From assembly GCA_951804985.1 (NCBI GenBank), contig OX638130.1, positions 120,417,593 to 120,481,592 of the forward strand: a stretch of DNA of 64,000 nt, in the 5' to 3' direction. How positions within the stretch are numbered: the first letter of the stretch is position 1; every line of letters begins with the position of its first letter. Below the pieces are notes generated by a model, which made no database searches, was not told the origin of the DNA, and saw only the letters and a list, made by a program, of their open reading frames with translations. Both the position numbers and the translations under genes were made by a program. Shown here one piece after another: positions 1 through 12,378 of the stretch. Source of the stretch: Dryomyza anilis (taxonomy: Eukaryota > Arthropoda > Insecta > Diptera > Dryomyzidae).

Positions 1-954
1 GGAACACATAATGTTGCTATGATCGGGAAAATTGACTAGATCGGGAACATTCTACTAGGGCTTATAGATCATGAAATTGGTTTTTCACTTTAACTATGCG
101 AAAAAAATGCAAGCAACAAATTATATATATGGCCCATTCCACACCAAATCGACCAGTGCACACTGGTCTAGAAATAAAAAAATTTAGCAAGTCAAAATTC
201 AAAAAAAAATATTTATAGATAAAAACTATGTAAGTGAATTTTCTTATAAATAATAATAATTTGGCGCTATGTATAAAACTTCGGCCGAGCTCTCTCACCA
301 CTTTAGCTGTGCGTGTTATATTTTTGTACACGCTGCAAAAAAACGGCTCTCCCAAACATAATTTTGCTGGCATTACATATATCATTGGAACTTTATGCAA
401 ACAAAAGTATTATTTCATTGTCAAACATTATTATAATAACAGCCAAATATATTTCTGTTTTCGTTCAAACATATATATGTTCAGAATGAATAATTTTCGA
501 CGTTCTTGCAAACATATATATGTTCGAATGTGAAAAACATGTTATTTACATGTAAACATATTTATGTTTACATTTTATTTCATTGTAAACAAAATTAAAT
601 TGTGTCTTCTACACACAATATTAATTTTTCACTTTTTTTAATTTAATTTTTTTAATTTATATTATATAATTATAAACTTTAATTTTTTTAATTACACTTC
701 TTTTATTTATATTTAATAATTTTATTTCCATATATTGTTCCTAATTTGAGTTCAGTGAATTACGGATGAATTGGATATTTCACAAACAGCCACTATCTGG
801 TATTAACAGTAATTGGCGGTACTTAAATAAACTCTTCCACCAAAAAGAACTTTTGAACTAAATGAAAAGTATTAATGTGAGTGTTACTGACTGCTAAAAG
901 TAGGCAGCGTTGTTATTCAATTGTGATATCGTAATATCAAACATACATATAATT
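1..954. other. AT-rich intergenic DNA with repeat fragments
   Basis: No gene is visible. At 130-165 there is a fragment of the terminal repeat of the palindromic element that is complete at 955-2166. At about 250-330 there is a minus-strand tail fragment of the tRNA-derived SINE seen elsewhere in the window. The 17-mer CAAACATATATATGTTC occurs exactly twice (466-482 and 509-525), with a weaker copy near 550-570. The rest is A/T homopolymer-rich DNA. Confidence 0.6.
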
Positions 955-2166
955 GGGCTATTCCACAACAAATCGACCAAAAAAAGTCAAATTTGAGATT
1001 TTTTTTTCGATTTTAATGAAAATTTGGCAACTGATAAAGGGTATCGAGACATGCTTTAACCATTTTTTTTTCGACCACTACTTCCAGAGTTACAGTGGCT
1101 CAAAGTTGGAAAAAAGGGCCAAAAATGACTTTTGTATGGTGGTTCATATTTAAATATCTCTTGAACTAGAAACTCTGTTAATTACTCATTTTAAAGCTAA
1201 TAGAACAAGCTTTTAGAAAAGTTAAGTTGTAATTTTTAAAAGTTAACATGTGGCCCGTGGTCATTATCTTTGCACTTCAAAATTGTGGTCCTTAAAAAGG
1301 ACCCTTTTTAATATTCTGAAAAAAAACCTAAATTTTCATCAATTTATTGTAAATGTTCACGCAAAATTTCAAGATAGTATTATAATGGTATCATATTTTA
1401 GAAAATTATTTTCTAAATTTTTCAATATTTTTTGTATTGACAAAAAAAAAATATTTTTTCAAAAGTAAAATTTGCAATAATTTTTCAATGTATTTGTAAC
1501 TCTAATTTCGAAAATGGCGTCAGTTTCTTCAAATTGTTCCTAGTTTTTGAAATATATACCATTTTTCGAAAATCGTAAAAACTGTATCCCAAAATCAGTA
1601 TCTCAAAAACTAGATTCAATATGATAAAGCTTACGCTATTTTAGAAATCAAAATTTTATATATATTCAGAAATTATTTAACTGTAGAATTTTTCTATACA
1701 AAAAATAAATAAAAATTTAGAATATTATTTTTTAAAATCTGATGCCATCAAAATACCATCTTGAAATTTTGTAATAACAATTATAATAAATTGATGAAAA
1801 TTAATCATTTTTTTTACAATTTTAAAACGGGTCCTTTTTAAGGACATCAATTTTGAAGTGTAAGGATAATGACCACGGGCCACATGTTCACGTTTAGAAA
1901 TTACAACTTAATAGTTCTGAATACTTGTTATATTAACTTTAAAACGAGCCATCAATGAAATTTCTATCATTTCAAGACATATTTAAATATGAACCACCAT
2001 ACAAAAGTGATTTTTGGCAATTTTTTCCAAATTTGAGCCACTGTATCTCTGGTCGGATAAAATAAAAAAAAGTGCATGTCTCAATATCCTTTATCAATTC
2101 CCAACATTTAATTGAAATCGAAGAAGATGAGTTCCAACCGCTGGCCCATTTGGTGTGGAATAGCCC
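955..2166. mobile_element. Palindromic fold-back/MITE-like element, 1.2 kb
   Basis: The element starts GGGCTATTCCACA and ends with the inverse (TGTGGAATAGCCC). Its left arm (to about 1480) and right arm (from about 1730) are inverted copies of each other. Both carry a block reading 'aaaaggac..' next to 'acttcaaaatt' and a block ending in a Phe/Lys-rich reading frame. About 250 bp of the centre is unique. It carries no transposase. A shorter copy is at 40428-40938 and an end fragment at 130-165, so this is an interspersed non-autonomous DNA transposon family. No clear target duplication was seen. Confidence 0.75.
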
Positions 2167-2520
2167 TATTTTTTTTAAATTCGTTGTCACCCAATAACAA
2201 TCACGAATAACCAAATACATATAATTCAAAGAACTTTTTATTGAGGTTGGGTGTGTTAAATAGCGCAAATATCAAACATACATATATTAATATCTGATGA
2301 AAAATATATATTTCTACAGAAACATTAATATAGTAAATTCATGTAAATCCACGATTAAAGCAATTTATGTTTAAATATCGTATAATAATATTTCAATCTG
2401 AACAAAATAATTATACAAATCAATTATAATGTAATTAGATTTTACTACTAATATTTATATGGTGATTTCGAATTACGTTATAATTACATTCAAACATATT
2501 CCAACAAATCTTCTCTATCC
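2167..2520. other. AT-rich intergenic DNA, nothing recognised
   Basis: Low-complexity AT-rich DNA between the palindromic element and a SINE copy. I see no gene or repeat boundary. Confidence 0.5.
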
Positions 2521-2742
2521 GTGTACTCAAATTGGTGGGACCTACAGATTATTGCCGAATCCTAACGGCGAGTGAGATCTTTTCATAGGCAATGTTTTAC
2601 TCACGTAGGTTTGCCATTTACTGACGAGAGGTAGCGTCGCATAGAACATGTTTTTTCTATGAAAAAGATGTTGGCTGTCGCTGGGGATAGATCCGGGGAC
2701 CTTTCGGCTCGTAGTCGAACGCACCAACGACTGTTACGTTAC
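2521..2742 (-). mobile_element. tRNA-derived SINE copy (family 1), minus strand
   Basis: It matches the SINE copies at 8.2-8.9 kb. In minus orientation a tRNA-like head (near 2690-2742, diverged) is followed by the 'accgcgctacctctcgg' type body and the 'gtaggtcccaccactt' segment. The tail beyond the 'gagtacaaat' segment is missing, so the copy is 3'-truncated relative to the 8.6 kb copy. Confidence 0.7.
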
Positions 2743-2801
2743 TCATTTTTTAACCTAAGGACTGCGTCGAATAAAATTGTCCGCTACAAAAATGAAAAAA
2801 T

Positions 2802-3395
2802 CTAGAAATCGAGTAATCGAATTTTTATAGAATAAAATATTCTATTTTGCAAATTATTTTTAGATTTAAAAAAAAAATATATAAAAAACAAAAAATAATA
2901 TTTTTTAATAAAAAGTTTTAATTTTTCCGGACCCCCTTCCATTAATGTTGTAATGGTAGTGTCCGACACCCTCACAGCTGCTGAAGACCACTTTCTTTTA
3001 AGGTCTTTGGCCACTTTTTTTGTTGTCTTCATCTCCCTTTTTACTAAAGCCCAGTATCTCTCAATCGGCCTGAGTTCTGGACAGTTTGGTGGATTGGCTT
3101 CTCTAGGCACCAAAATCAGCTTTTTGGCTCGTTGTTTTGCGGTTTCATTCTTGACGGCATTTCTATCCGGAACTTTTTGGACCTTGTACGTCTTCATCCC
3201 AGCTTCTTTCTTAGTCCTGCGCACGAAAGATTCTGAGCAATCCGCCTTTCTCGCCAATTTTCGCCAATTTTCTTCGACTTTTCACGATCATGTGGGACTT
3301 TTTTTTACCAGAACCTTTCTTCCGATCAATACTCAGGTCTTCCTTTAAGCGGTTGATAACGCGAGAAATGGTCTTAGACTTAGCCCCTAGCCCCT
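2802..3395 (-). pseudogene. Tc1/IS630-type transposase remnant
   Basis: On the minus strand, 3395 to 3290 encodes a helix-turn-helix-like piece (TISRVINRLKEDLSIDRK). A frame change leads to a second DNA-binding-like stretch (ADCSESFVRRTKKEAGMKTY) and then directly to the C-terminal catalytic signature NPPNCPELRPIERYWALVKR, whose Glu in RPIERYW is in the position of the third catalytic acidic residue of Tc1-like enzymes. The segment that should hold the first two catalytic Asp residues is missing: after AKQRAKK the sequence jumps to the C-terminal block. It is therefore an internally deleted, frameshifted, inactive copy. Terminal repeats were not located. Superfamily assignment rests on the motif order and is moderately secure. 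Confidence 0.7.
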
Positions 3396-3699
3396 CTTAA
3401 TCTATCACATATTCTAATCTTTTTTTTTCATTTTTAACTCTAACATTGAATGAACCTACAATTATAACTATATGGGATTTGATTATACCTTGTCCGGAAT
3501 GTGAATCTATTACGGAATCGTTATTCTTCTTCTTCAAATGTATTATTTAAAATCATTATAACTGAACATTTTTCCATAAAAACCAATAAAACATTAAAAA
3601 CAATACCATGAGTATCACTTAAGTATCTTCTATTCTAATCAAACAAATGAATTAAAACCAACAATTACACGCAACACAGCGCAAAAGGATTAAATGTAA
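3396..3699. other. AT-rich intergenic DNA, nothing recognised
   Basis: No gene, repeat or conserved-looking motif was recognised. Confidence 0.4.
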
Positions 3700-4975
3700 A
3701 TAATGATGAAAATTCCAGGAAAAATCTGCCTTAGTACAGCGTTCCGCATCTCCACTTATAGCAATTTCAGGCTTGAACTTATCTAACGTTTTCAGTGCAA
3801 TCCTTTTGTTGCGCCAACATCTAAAGAACAAAAACGAAACGAAATTTATTTATTTATTTACAAATCAACGGCATTATTAGGCAAATAATGGCAACAAAAG
3901 GACGAACTCTCTGACCAAAGGATACTATTGAACATTGCACGCAACAGGATTGTTTGATTGCCGTCACAATCGTGTCAGTGTTGGAAAAACAAACAGCGAT
4001 CAATACACAACAAAGGCCACAACATAACCAAACGTTTCTCTGTTGTTGAGTGGCTGTAATTTATGTTGAAACACTTCACAATTCAAATCCTATCAAAGCG
4101 ATACAAACGTGGGTGACTGAGTGATTGACAAAAGAACTGTTGGCTCATCCACTAATAGACGCTCGTAGAACACACATCAAATTTGAATACAATTTTTTCG
4201 AAAAATAATCCTTTTTCCTGCACCACAGCCGCACTCGATGCTGCAACAGAAGCGGGCACCGAAATGTTTGTATTGTACTATGTACCGTACATGTACCACC
4301 TTGGTACCATCATAGTCTGTATGTTTGTGGTCAACACCGGGCGCAGGCGGATTACGTGCTTTGGCAACCGGGACGGGACGGAACGGGACCAACACACTGC
4401 ATCATGCTGCTTAGGCGCATTTGCCACGCACCGACAAAGCAACTGGCGTGGCGTAATGCTTTTATTTAAATTGTGAAGACTGCCTCAAAACCATATCCCT
4501 TATATTTTGATAATTCTGATGGTCTTGCTTCGATCTGTTTGGCTATGCTCGAAATTTGTTGCGCCTGCGCTACTGCAAAATTTTGCAACGTTCTTTCTTT
4601 CTTTCCGTTCTGATTTTTAAACGATGCGGTATTTTAAACTCGAAATTTACCCACGAACCCTAGAAGGTGTGCACCGCCTGTTGGTTCCTGGTTTGCCAAT
4701 TTTTTGGAGGTGCCGAAGTCGGTGCCGGTACCGGTGCCTTATGTGTTGTTTACGCATCCGTTGGATTCGCACATGATGTGAGCGCGGCAATGCTGCGCGG
4801 GCGAATGCAAATATTTATAAATTTAGCATAAAAGTGAATGAGGCGCATTAACATCGATCGGATGGATGCGTGATCCGCATAAAGATATCGAAGTGCAATC
4901 TGGCTGCTACATAAATCATTTGAAGTAGCACTTTGAGGTTTTTACTATGCGTTAACTTGGGCACATTGGGACAAA
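3700..4975. other. Unique GC-richer island, candidate regulatory DNA
   Basis: Non-repetitive sequence with balanced composition, clearly distinct from the AT-rich repeats around it. It includes a palindrome GTACATGTAC near 4289, a GC-rich block at 4700-4800 and an octamer ATGCAAAT (POU-type) near 4806. Open frames here are short and lack family signatures, so I do not call a gene. By position (about 25 kb downstream of scute) it could be an AS-C enhancer. That is inference only. Confidence 0.35.
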
Positions 4976-4983
4976 TTTAGAGT

Positions 4984-6830
4984 TACACTAAAAATTCAAT
5001 TTTTCAATAAACATTAAATTTTTCACTAAAAACTCAACTTTTCAATTTCTCAATCAATTTTTCACTAAAAATTAAACTTTTCACTAAAAATTAAATTTTT
5101 CACTTAAAATTAAATTTTTCATTAAAAATTTAATTTTTCACTAAAAATTAAATTTTTCACTAAAAATTCAATTTTTCACTAAAAATTCAATTTTTCACTA
5201 AAAATTAAATTTTTCACTAAAAATTAAATTTTTCACTAAAAATTAAATTTTTCACTAAAAATTAAATTTTCACTAAAAATTCAATTTTACACTAAAAATT
5301 CAATAATTCACTATAAATTAAAATTTTCACTTAAAATTCGATTTTTCACTAAAAATTCGATTTTTCACTAAAAATTCAATTTTTCACTAAAAATTCAATT
5401 TTTCACTAAAAATTCAATTTTTCACTAAAAATTCAATTTTTCACTTAAAATTCAATTTTTCACTAAAAATTCAATTTTTCACTAAAAATTCAATTTTTCA
5501 CTTAAAATTCAATTTTTCACTTAAAATTCAATTTTTCACTAAAAATTTAATTTTTCACTAAAAATTAAATTTTCACTAAAAATTCAATTTTACACTAAAA
5601 ATTAAATTTTACACTTAAAATTCAATTTTTTTACTAAAAATTCAATTTTTCACTAAAAATTCAATTTTTCACTAAAAATTCAATTTTTCACTAAAAATTC
5701 AATATTTCACTAAAAATTCAATTATTCACTAAAAATTCAATTTTTCACTAAAAAATCAATTTTTCACTAAAAATTCAAATTTTCACTAAAAATTCAATTT
5801 TCCATTAAAAAAAAATCAACTTTTCACCAAAAATTTTATTTTTCACTAAAAATTCAATTTTTCACTAAAAATTCAAGTTTTCACTAAAATATTAATTTTT
5901 ACTAAAAATTCAATCTTTCACTAAATATTCAAATTTACACTAAAAATTTCACTTTAAATTAAATTTTTCACTATATATTCAATTTTTCACTAAAAATTCA
6001 ATTTTTCACTAAAAATTCAATTTTAACAAAAATTTTAATTTTTCACTAAGAATTCAATTTTTCATTAAGAATTCAGTTTTTCAATAATAATTAATTTTTT
6101 CACTAAAAATTCAAATGTTCACTAAAAATTCAATTTTTCACTAAAAATTCATATTTTCACTAAAAATTCAATTTTTCACTAAAAATTCAATTTTTCACTA
6201 AAAATTCAATTTTTTACTAAAAATTCAATTTTTCACTAAAAATTCAATTTTTCACTAAAAATTCAATTTTCACTAAAAATTCAATTTTTCACTAAAAATT
6301 CAATTTTTCACTAAAAATTCAATTATTCATTAAAAATTCAATTTTTCACTAAAAATTCAATTTTTCACTAAAAATTCCATTTTTCACTAAAAATTAAATA
6401 TTTCACGGAAAATTAAAAAAATCAACTTTTCACCAAAAATTTAATTTTTCAATAAAAATTCAATTTTTCACTAAAAATTCAATTTTTCACTAAAAATTAA
6501 ATTGTACAATAAAAATTCAATTTTTCACTAAAAATTAAATTTTTCACAAAAAATTCAGTTTTTCACTAAAAATTCATTTTTTTCACTAAATATTCTAATT
6601 TACACTAAAAATTCAATTTTTCACTTTCAATTAAATTTTTCACTATATATTCAATTTTTTACTAAAAATTCAATTTATCACAAAAAATTCAATTTTACAC
6701 AAAAATTTTAATTTTACACAAAAATTTTAATTTTCAATAAAAATTCATTTTTTCACAATAAATTCAATTTTTCACTAAAAACTCAATTTTTACTAAAAAT
6801 TCAATATTCACTAATAAATCAGAATGTTCA
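4984..6830. repeat. Minisatellite, about 1.85 kb, 19-bp unit
   Basis: Tandem array of the unit TTTTTCACTAAAAATTCAA with point variants (TTAAATT, CACTTAAAAT) and occasional 17-18-bp units, roughly 95-100 copies. Copies in the middle are most uniform and the ends (after 6600) are most degenerate, as expected for unequal exchange and replication slippage. No coding frame. Confidence 0.95.
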
Positions 6831-7690
6831 TTAAAATTTTAACTAAAACAAAACAAATTTTAATCAAAGTAAAATATATTTAATTTTTACGAAAATTAAA
6901 ATTTTTAATGAACCTAATTTTTATATTGAAATTTTCGAAAGTGTTCCATTATCCTGCACGTAGGAAGTATCAAGAACAAATCTTAAAAAATAAAAATCCG
7001 CAAACTCAGCTTCACTAAATATGCTTTGCATATAGTTCCGAGTCTGTTATACGCCAATGGGTAATTATAGTGCATGATTTATTATTGTTTCTGCGGCATA
7101 AAGTTCTACTTGGCCACTTGTCTGCCACATGCCAGATTCTCAGCCATTGTTGGGACTGCCACGCGAAGAAATAAACGAATGAACGAACGATCGATCGATT
7201 GATCGATTAGTTTATGAAAAGTAGACGCAACGCCCAATTTTTATGCATATCGCACGCATGCGCACTTCTTATATCACTTGATAGAATTATTTCTCAATGG
7301 CACGATACGCAGACGAACACTTAAAAAGACTCTTGCTGCCAAATGCAAATAATGCTGACAATAAATAATAAACACATGTCCGATGTCTTTGTGACACAGT
7401 ATATCTTTGAATTTTGCATGATCATTAAGTGGCATTATTTTTATTTTATGTGCAAAATCCACATAATCCATCAAATCGTGCATCAGACGACGTATTTGCT
7501 GGTTGTGCGCCGGTGCGTGTTCTAGAATTTCAATTAAGGATCTGCAAGTCTTTGCAAAACACCGTACCAAAGACGTGTGCCAAAGAAGTACTTTTCGAAT
7601 TTCTGTGTGTCTCTTTTTTTAATGAGGACAGTTTATCCTGCTATTTATAGGAAAGACGCATGCAAAGTCATGTAGGACGGTAGTGCTTTT
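6831..7690. other. Unique island beside the minisatellite, candidate regulatory DNA
   Basis: From about 6940 the sequence is non-repetitive and higher in GC. It holds an octamer ATGCAAAT near 7340 and a CGATCGATCGATTGATCGAT stretch near 7188-7207. A 98-residue open frame on the minus strand (7570-7274) has no recognisable domain and I do not accept it as a gene. Confidence 0.35.
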
Positions 7691-8223
7691 TTTTAAAGTG
7701 ATAGTTAAAATTATCATCATTTTTGTACAAAAAATTATAAAATAAACAATTGCCAATCAATAACAATGTTTTCTTCAACTTCTTGGGATAAATTATTTCG
7801 TTCAATTAACAAAACATCCCAAGCCACAGCAAAAACCAATTAGTCTGGCGCTAGCTTAAAAAAATAAACAGCCATCGAATAGAGTTCACGTTACCACCTT
7901 TCGAAATGCGCTACTGTAATAGAAAAAAAAGGTGCCTTAGAAAAACAAGATTTCGCAAATTACAATTTGTACTCAATTTCGGAGGTGGTAACGGTTTGTC
8001 TAGATAAATATCTTTTAAATGTGAGGCACATGAAGTGTAGATCGAGTGTAATTATACGGTTTATTTATTTCAGCCTGAATATATATATTTTCAAGTGTAT
8101 ATTTTTATGAATTCTTTATATTTTGACAGTTTGTTTATAGAATATGTAGAATTTATGTGAAATTTTAAATACGTTATATTTTAATTTAAATGAACACGAA
8201 TTTGGTTTAAGAAAAATCAAACA
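7691..8223. other. AT-rich intergenic DNA, nothing recognised
   Basis: Degenerate AT-rich sequence leading up to the SINE pair. No gene or repeat was recognised. Confidence 0.4.
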
Positions 8224-8238
8224 TTTTTACTTGTTTAA

Positions 8239-8529
8239 TAATAATAGTTTGGCGCTACAGTCCTATAAGAACTTAGGCCGAGATCTCTCCCCATTTTGAG
8301 TTGTGCGTGTTAGATTTGTACTCAAATTACTGGGACCTACAGTTTAATGCCGAACGGCGGGTGAGAGCTTTTCATAGGCAATGTTTTACACTCGTAGGTT
8401 TGCTATTGATTGCCGAGAGTATAGAAAAATGTTTTCTATGAAAATATGTTATTAGCCCCAGTCCAGGCTTGAACATGGGACCTTTTGGCTCGCAGTCCTA
8501 CGGTCTAACCTCTGAGCTACCAGCGCTAT
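8239..8529 (-). mobile_element. tRNA-derived SINE (family 1), minus, with 15-bp TSD
   Basis: Read on the minus strand, it has a tRNA-like head with pol III A-box-like (TAGCTCAGAGG) and B-box-like (GTTCAAGCC) motifs near 8460-8526, a body of about 200 bp, and a tail of ATT repeats. It is flanked by the direct repeat TTTTTACTTGTTTAA (8224-8238 and 8530-8544), the hallmark of LINE-assisted retroposition. It lies head-to-head with the next SINE. Confidence 0.88.
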
Positions 8530-8555
8530 TTTTTACTTGTTTAATTAAAATTTTA

Positions 8556-8865
8556 GTAGCCGCGGTAGCTCAGTGGTTAGTGCGTTGGACTGCGAGCCAA
8601 AAGGTCCCCAGTTCAAGCCTGGACTGGGGCTAACAACATCTTTTCATGGAAACATTTTTCTATACCGCGCTACCTCTCGGTAGTAAATGGCAAACCTACG
8701 AGAGTAAAACATTGACTATGAAATGCTCTCACCCGCCGTTCGGATTCGGAAATAAACTGTAGGTCCCTCCACTTTGAGTACAAATAGAACACACACAGCT
8801 GAAACTGGTGGAGAGCTCGGCCTAAGTTCTTATAGGACTGTAGTGCCAAACTATTATTATTATTA
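8556..8865 (+). mobile_element. tRNA-derived SINE (family 1), plus, with 15-bp TSD
   Basis: This is the best-preserved copy in the window. Head at 8556-8632 with A box (GTAGCTCAGTGG) and B box (AGTTCAAGCC), body to about 8840, and a tail of ATT units. It is flanked by the exact direct repeat TTAATTAAAATTTTA (8541-8555 and 8866-8880). The left duplication overlaps the right duplication of the preceding SINE, so the second element landed almost exactly at the edge of the first. It is not a tRNA gene: acceptor and anticodon stems do not pair properly. Confidence 0.9.
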
Positions 8866-8880
8866 TTAATTAAAATTTTA

Positions 8881-9556
8881 AACTTTTACTAGTTTTAACT
8901 CCATATAGTGTTTTTTTTATTAGAGATTCAATAAAAATGCTGGGAAACCTGAAAACTTAAAGTAATTAGTGGAAATCATCCTTAGTATCGAATTAGCTCT
9001 GTAATTTTCTGTTGAGAGCCGAGTGAACTACGAAAGGGTGGACTTGGTTCGATGCCGGATTATAACTACAGAACACGCAATCTGGTAGAATCAGGACATG
9101 TTTTTGGCTTACCCACCCTACGATTCTTCGGTGTTCAACGAATCCTATAGAGGATGAACTCCAAGCTCCAGAAACTCCAAGGAGAATACTGGAACCCTGC
9201 CTAAATGTATAAATTGTATTTCATCTTAGGCCGAATATAGGTGGTATATAGCAGGACATAGCAGAGGCGGGTATCCTGTTCTAGCAAACGTAGACACTTG
9301 GCCTATTCTTTCGATACAGCAAATATGTGATCGTTGCAACAGTATCTCATTAAATTGGTATTCCACGAACATCAAGACCAGCTGATTCCGCAATATCCAC
9401 AGCACCCATTTTTAGCAAAGGAAAGAATGAATTCATTATTTTTTGAGATAACAAACAATATTGGGTCTTGATCGTATTAAAATAAACTTTATTGAAAATA
9501 TCCCACTATAAGGACGGGAATGGTCCGGAACCCAGCGGTAATTCTGAAAGGCCCTA
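8881..9556. other. Intergenic DNA, mixed composition, not identified
   Basis: Balanced-composition stretch (about 9000-9450) with no intact reading frame. It may be a decayed retroelement or unique spacer. No family was recognised. Confidence 0.35.
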
Positions 9557-11045
9557 GAGAAAACTTGATATCCATTATACTCTATTTGTAATATTGATAA
9601 CTACAAAACATCAATGTTATGAATTCATTATCGATTTGATGAATGACCGAAAAAGTGTTCTTCAATAAGATGCAGTGTATGTGAAGAATACGTTTCATCA
9701 TATTAACGAACAAATACATTAAATGCAACATATATGTACATCATATTGAAGAATGCTGTTCATCAAACCAAATTTCAAACGTAATATTTATTTTTCGTTT
9801 ATTTTTTTCAATTTTTCTCAGTTCTCAAGTAGTTCTTGTTTATTATTTTTTATATAATGCATACTCGACATGCAAATTAGGTAAAATGTTTTGTAATATA
9901 TTTATTATTACATTTTTTATTAATAAAATGTCATATAAAAAATTAATATATTTAAAAATAAAATTGAAAAATTTATCGATTTTTTAAAATTATTTTTTCG
10001 AACAAAAAAAAAATTTCGGATTAACATTTTTTTTGTAAGAATTTTATTATCGAAAAAAAATCGGACAACATTTTCTATATAGGACATTATTTTCCATATT
10101 TTATTATCGAAAAATAGTTTAAAATACTGAAAAAAATTGAAACATTTTAAGATTTTTTTTAAATTGTTTTTTCGAAAAATGAAAATTTTTCGGAAACATT
10201 TTTTTGCAAACAAAATTTGTTTTTCGGACTAATATTTATTTTTTAAAATTTTATATCGAAAAAAAAACCGCCAACATTTTTTTTTCCAGACATTTTTTTC
10301 CGCATTTTATTTTCGAAAATTATTTTTCGAAAATAATTTTTTTTTTCGAACAAATTTTTTTTTTGAAAACAAAATTGTTTTTCGGTTAAACATTTGGTTT
10401 GTGAGCAATTTATAATCGAAAAAAAAGTACAACTTTTTTTCAAGAAATTTTTTTCGTAGACATATAAAAAATTGATATATTTAAAAATTTTGTTTTTTTT
10501 AAATTATTTTTTCGAACAAAAAAAAAAATTTTTCCGTATTTTATTATCGAAAAATAGTTTAAAATTGAAACATTTTTAGATTTTTTTTAAATTATTTTTT
10601 CGAACAATGAAAATTTTTCGGAACCATTTTTTTGCAAACAAAATTTGTTTTTCAGACTAACATTTATTTTTAAAAATTTTATAATCGAAAAAAAAACCGC
10701 CAACATTTTTTTTCCAGACATATTTTTCCGCATTTTATTTTCGAAAACTATTTTTCGAAAATATTTTTTTTCGAAATAATTTTTTTTTTTTGAAATCAAA
10801 ATGGTTTTTCGGTTAAATATTTGGTTTGTGAGAAATTTATTATCGAAAAAAAAAAAAAATAAGTACAACTTTTTTTCAAGACATTTTTTTCGTATTTTAC
10901 TTTCGAAAAAATATTTTTTTTTTTTTGGAAAATCGTAAAAAAAGTCCAGATATATGCAAGAGTTTTGATGGAATCTGGTAGATGGTGAAAAATTCATAAT
11001 ATTTATGAATACGATCAGCATATTGAAGAGTCTATGGAATTAGTT
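9557..11045. mobile_element. Repeat family A copy (CATCATATTGA type) with T/A-rich core
   Basis: The ends carry the family's palindromic words (for example TTCATCATATTA, GTACATCATATTGAAGAA, ATAATATTTATGAAT), also found at 15.0-17.2, 31.85, 41.3-43.3, 45.2-46.7 and 51.3-52.6 kb. The interior (9930-10950) is T/A-rich with repeated 'ttttttcgaa' words. It contains two related blocks starting at 9932 and 10461, the second about 100 bp shorter. No transposase is visible, so it is non-autonomous. Confidence 0.7.
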
Positions 11046-12360
11046 TTGATATGAAGTCTTCATGCCACACTCCATCAAAATCCCCAAAAAGGTGAATACA
11101 ATTTTACACATTTTGGAGAATATCGGGTCCTACGGAAACAAAGAAATCCCTTGCTTTGGAAAGTTTATTAAACACCTAGTACTTAATTCCTCCCTATTTG
11201 GTTTAAAGATTAAAAAAGAAGAAAAGGAGGAATTTTTGAAGTAAATATCTAATTTTCAAAAAAAGAAAACTATGATGCATTTATTGATATTCATAAATAT
11301 ATATTTTTTGCATATATATTATTATTATTTTTTAGCTTTAAACAAAATCGGGCGGAATTAGGCACTAAGGCGGTATTATGGCGTTTTACCTTAGTATACA
11401 TTTTTTCAGAAGACTATAAAATAATAAAAAAATCGGAGTGCAATTAAAAATATAGTATTTTTAAAGGACTGTGCAATTTTATTCATTCTCTTTAATACGT
11501 GTACAGTGCCAAAGTTCATATATCATACAGTTCTTCTGTCATTGTTTTTTTGTTTTTACCAAATCTTTCTAATATATCATTTTTTTTCTTTGTGCTGCTT
11601 CACAACTCAAAGTTAATCAGTCATATTTTCTGCTAATTGGAACATAACTGCTACGAGGTGCACTGATCGAAACGGACCGCAAAAACACGAACGTAACCGT
11701 TTCAAATTGCTTATTTATTAAGTTAAGTTCGAAATAAAATGCTGTCATTGGGATTTATGCATCCGTAAAGCTACTCGATAAAGTCATCAGATGTTTGCCA
11801 TTCAACTGTACGATATTTTTTTACTATAAAAATTATATAAAAATGTTTGAGTTCATTGAAAGTTCATTTTATATAGATTTCAGTATGAGCCCAGTTGAAA
11901 ATAAAATATAAAATAATATGTAGTGTTGCCACCCATAGATACATAATTCATAAGCCTAATTAATAACGCCCATTTTCGTCTTTTACTACGTTAATATTAG
12001 CTTAAAAAGATGCATGTTTGATGAATTGAAAAACAAGGCTCTACATAGTTTTGCGCATATGATTGGCACTGTTCGGAATGGTGCCTTATTGAAATATATA
12101 TTTCTATGTAAGCGCTTCTTTTTTAGATCCCTCCAAGCAACGGCATCGAAATCAAAGGTGCCGCGCCTTAGGTGTTAAAATTTTGTATAATACCATTTTA
12201 CGATATACTATGTTGTTCACCAATTTAACACGAGACAGCTTTGGGAAGACCACATCAATTCAAGGATACTTAAAGCCCAAACGCTACAGCCAACTAATAG
12301 TCTGGCTAATAGCATATAATTTAGCCAAATTTAAATTGATTTATGTGCCAACAGAACATG
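11046..12360. other. Intergenic DNA, no gene recognised
   Basis: Mostly AT-rich. A less AT-biased patch at 11500-12180 contains no convincing coding frame or known motif cluster. Confidence 0.4.
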
Positions 12361-12378
12361 TGTGTGAGATACAAGATG

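Noticed and set aside
4177..4476. Overlapping 72- and 97-residue frames on both strands
   Set aside because: Mutually antisense, with no domain and no start context. Chance.
4806..4813. ATGCAAAT octamers (also about 7340, 17704, 38690, 54528) as a POU-factor code
   Set aside because: Count is near expectation for AT-rich DNA, and the sites are not clustered.
4984..6830. CRISPR-like regular repeats
   Set aside because: Units are contiguous with no unique spacers. This is a eukaryotic minisatellite.
7274..7570. 98-residue minus-strand frame in a unique island
   Set aside because: Amino-acid composition is not absurd, but there is no motif, no splice partner and no promoter. It is more likely a chance frame in regulatory DNA.
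8558..8640. Possible tRNA gene (A and B boxes present; similar at 26.6, 2.7 and 20.0 kb)
   Set aside because: Acceptor and anticodon stems do not pair, and a SINE body, repetitive tail and 15-bp duplications follow. These are SINE heads.
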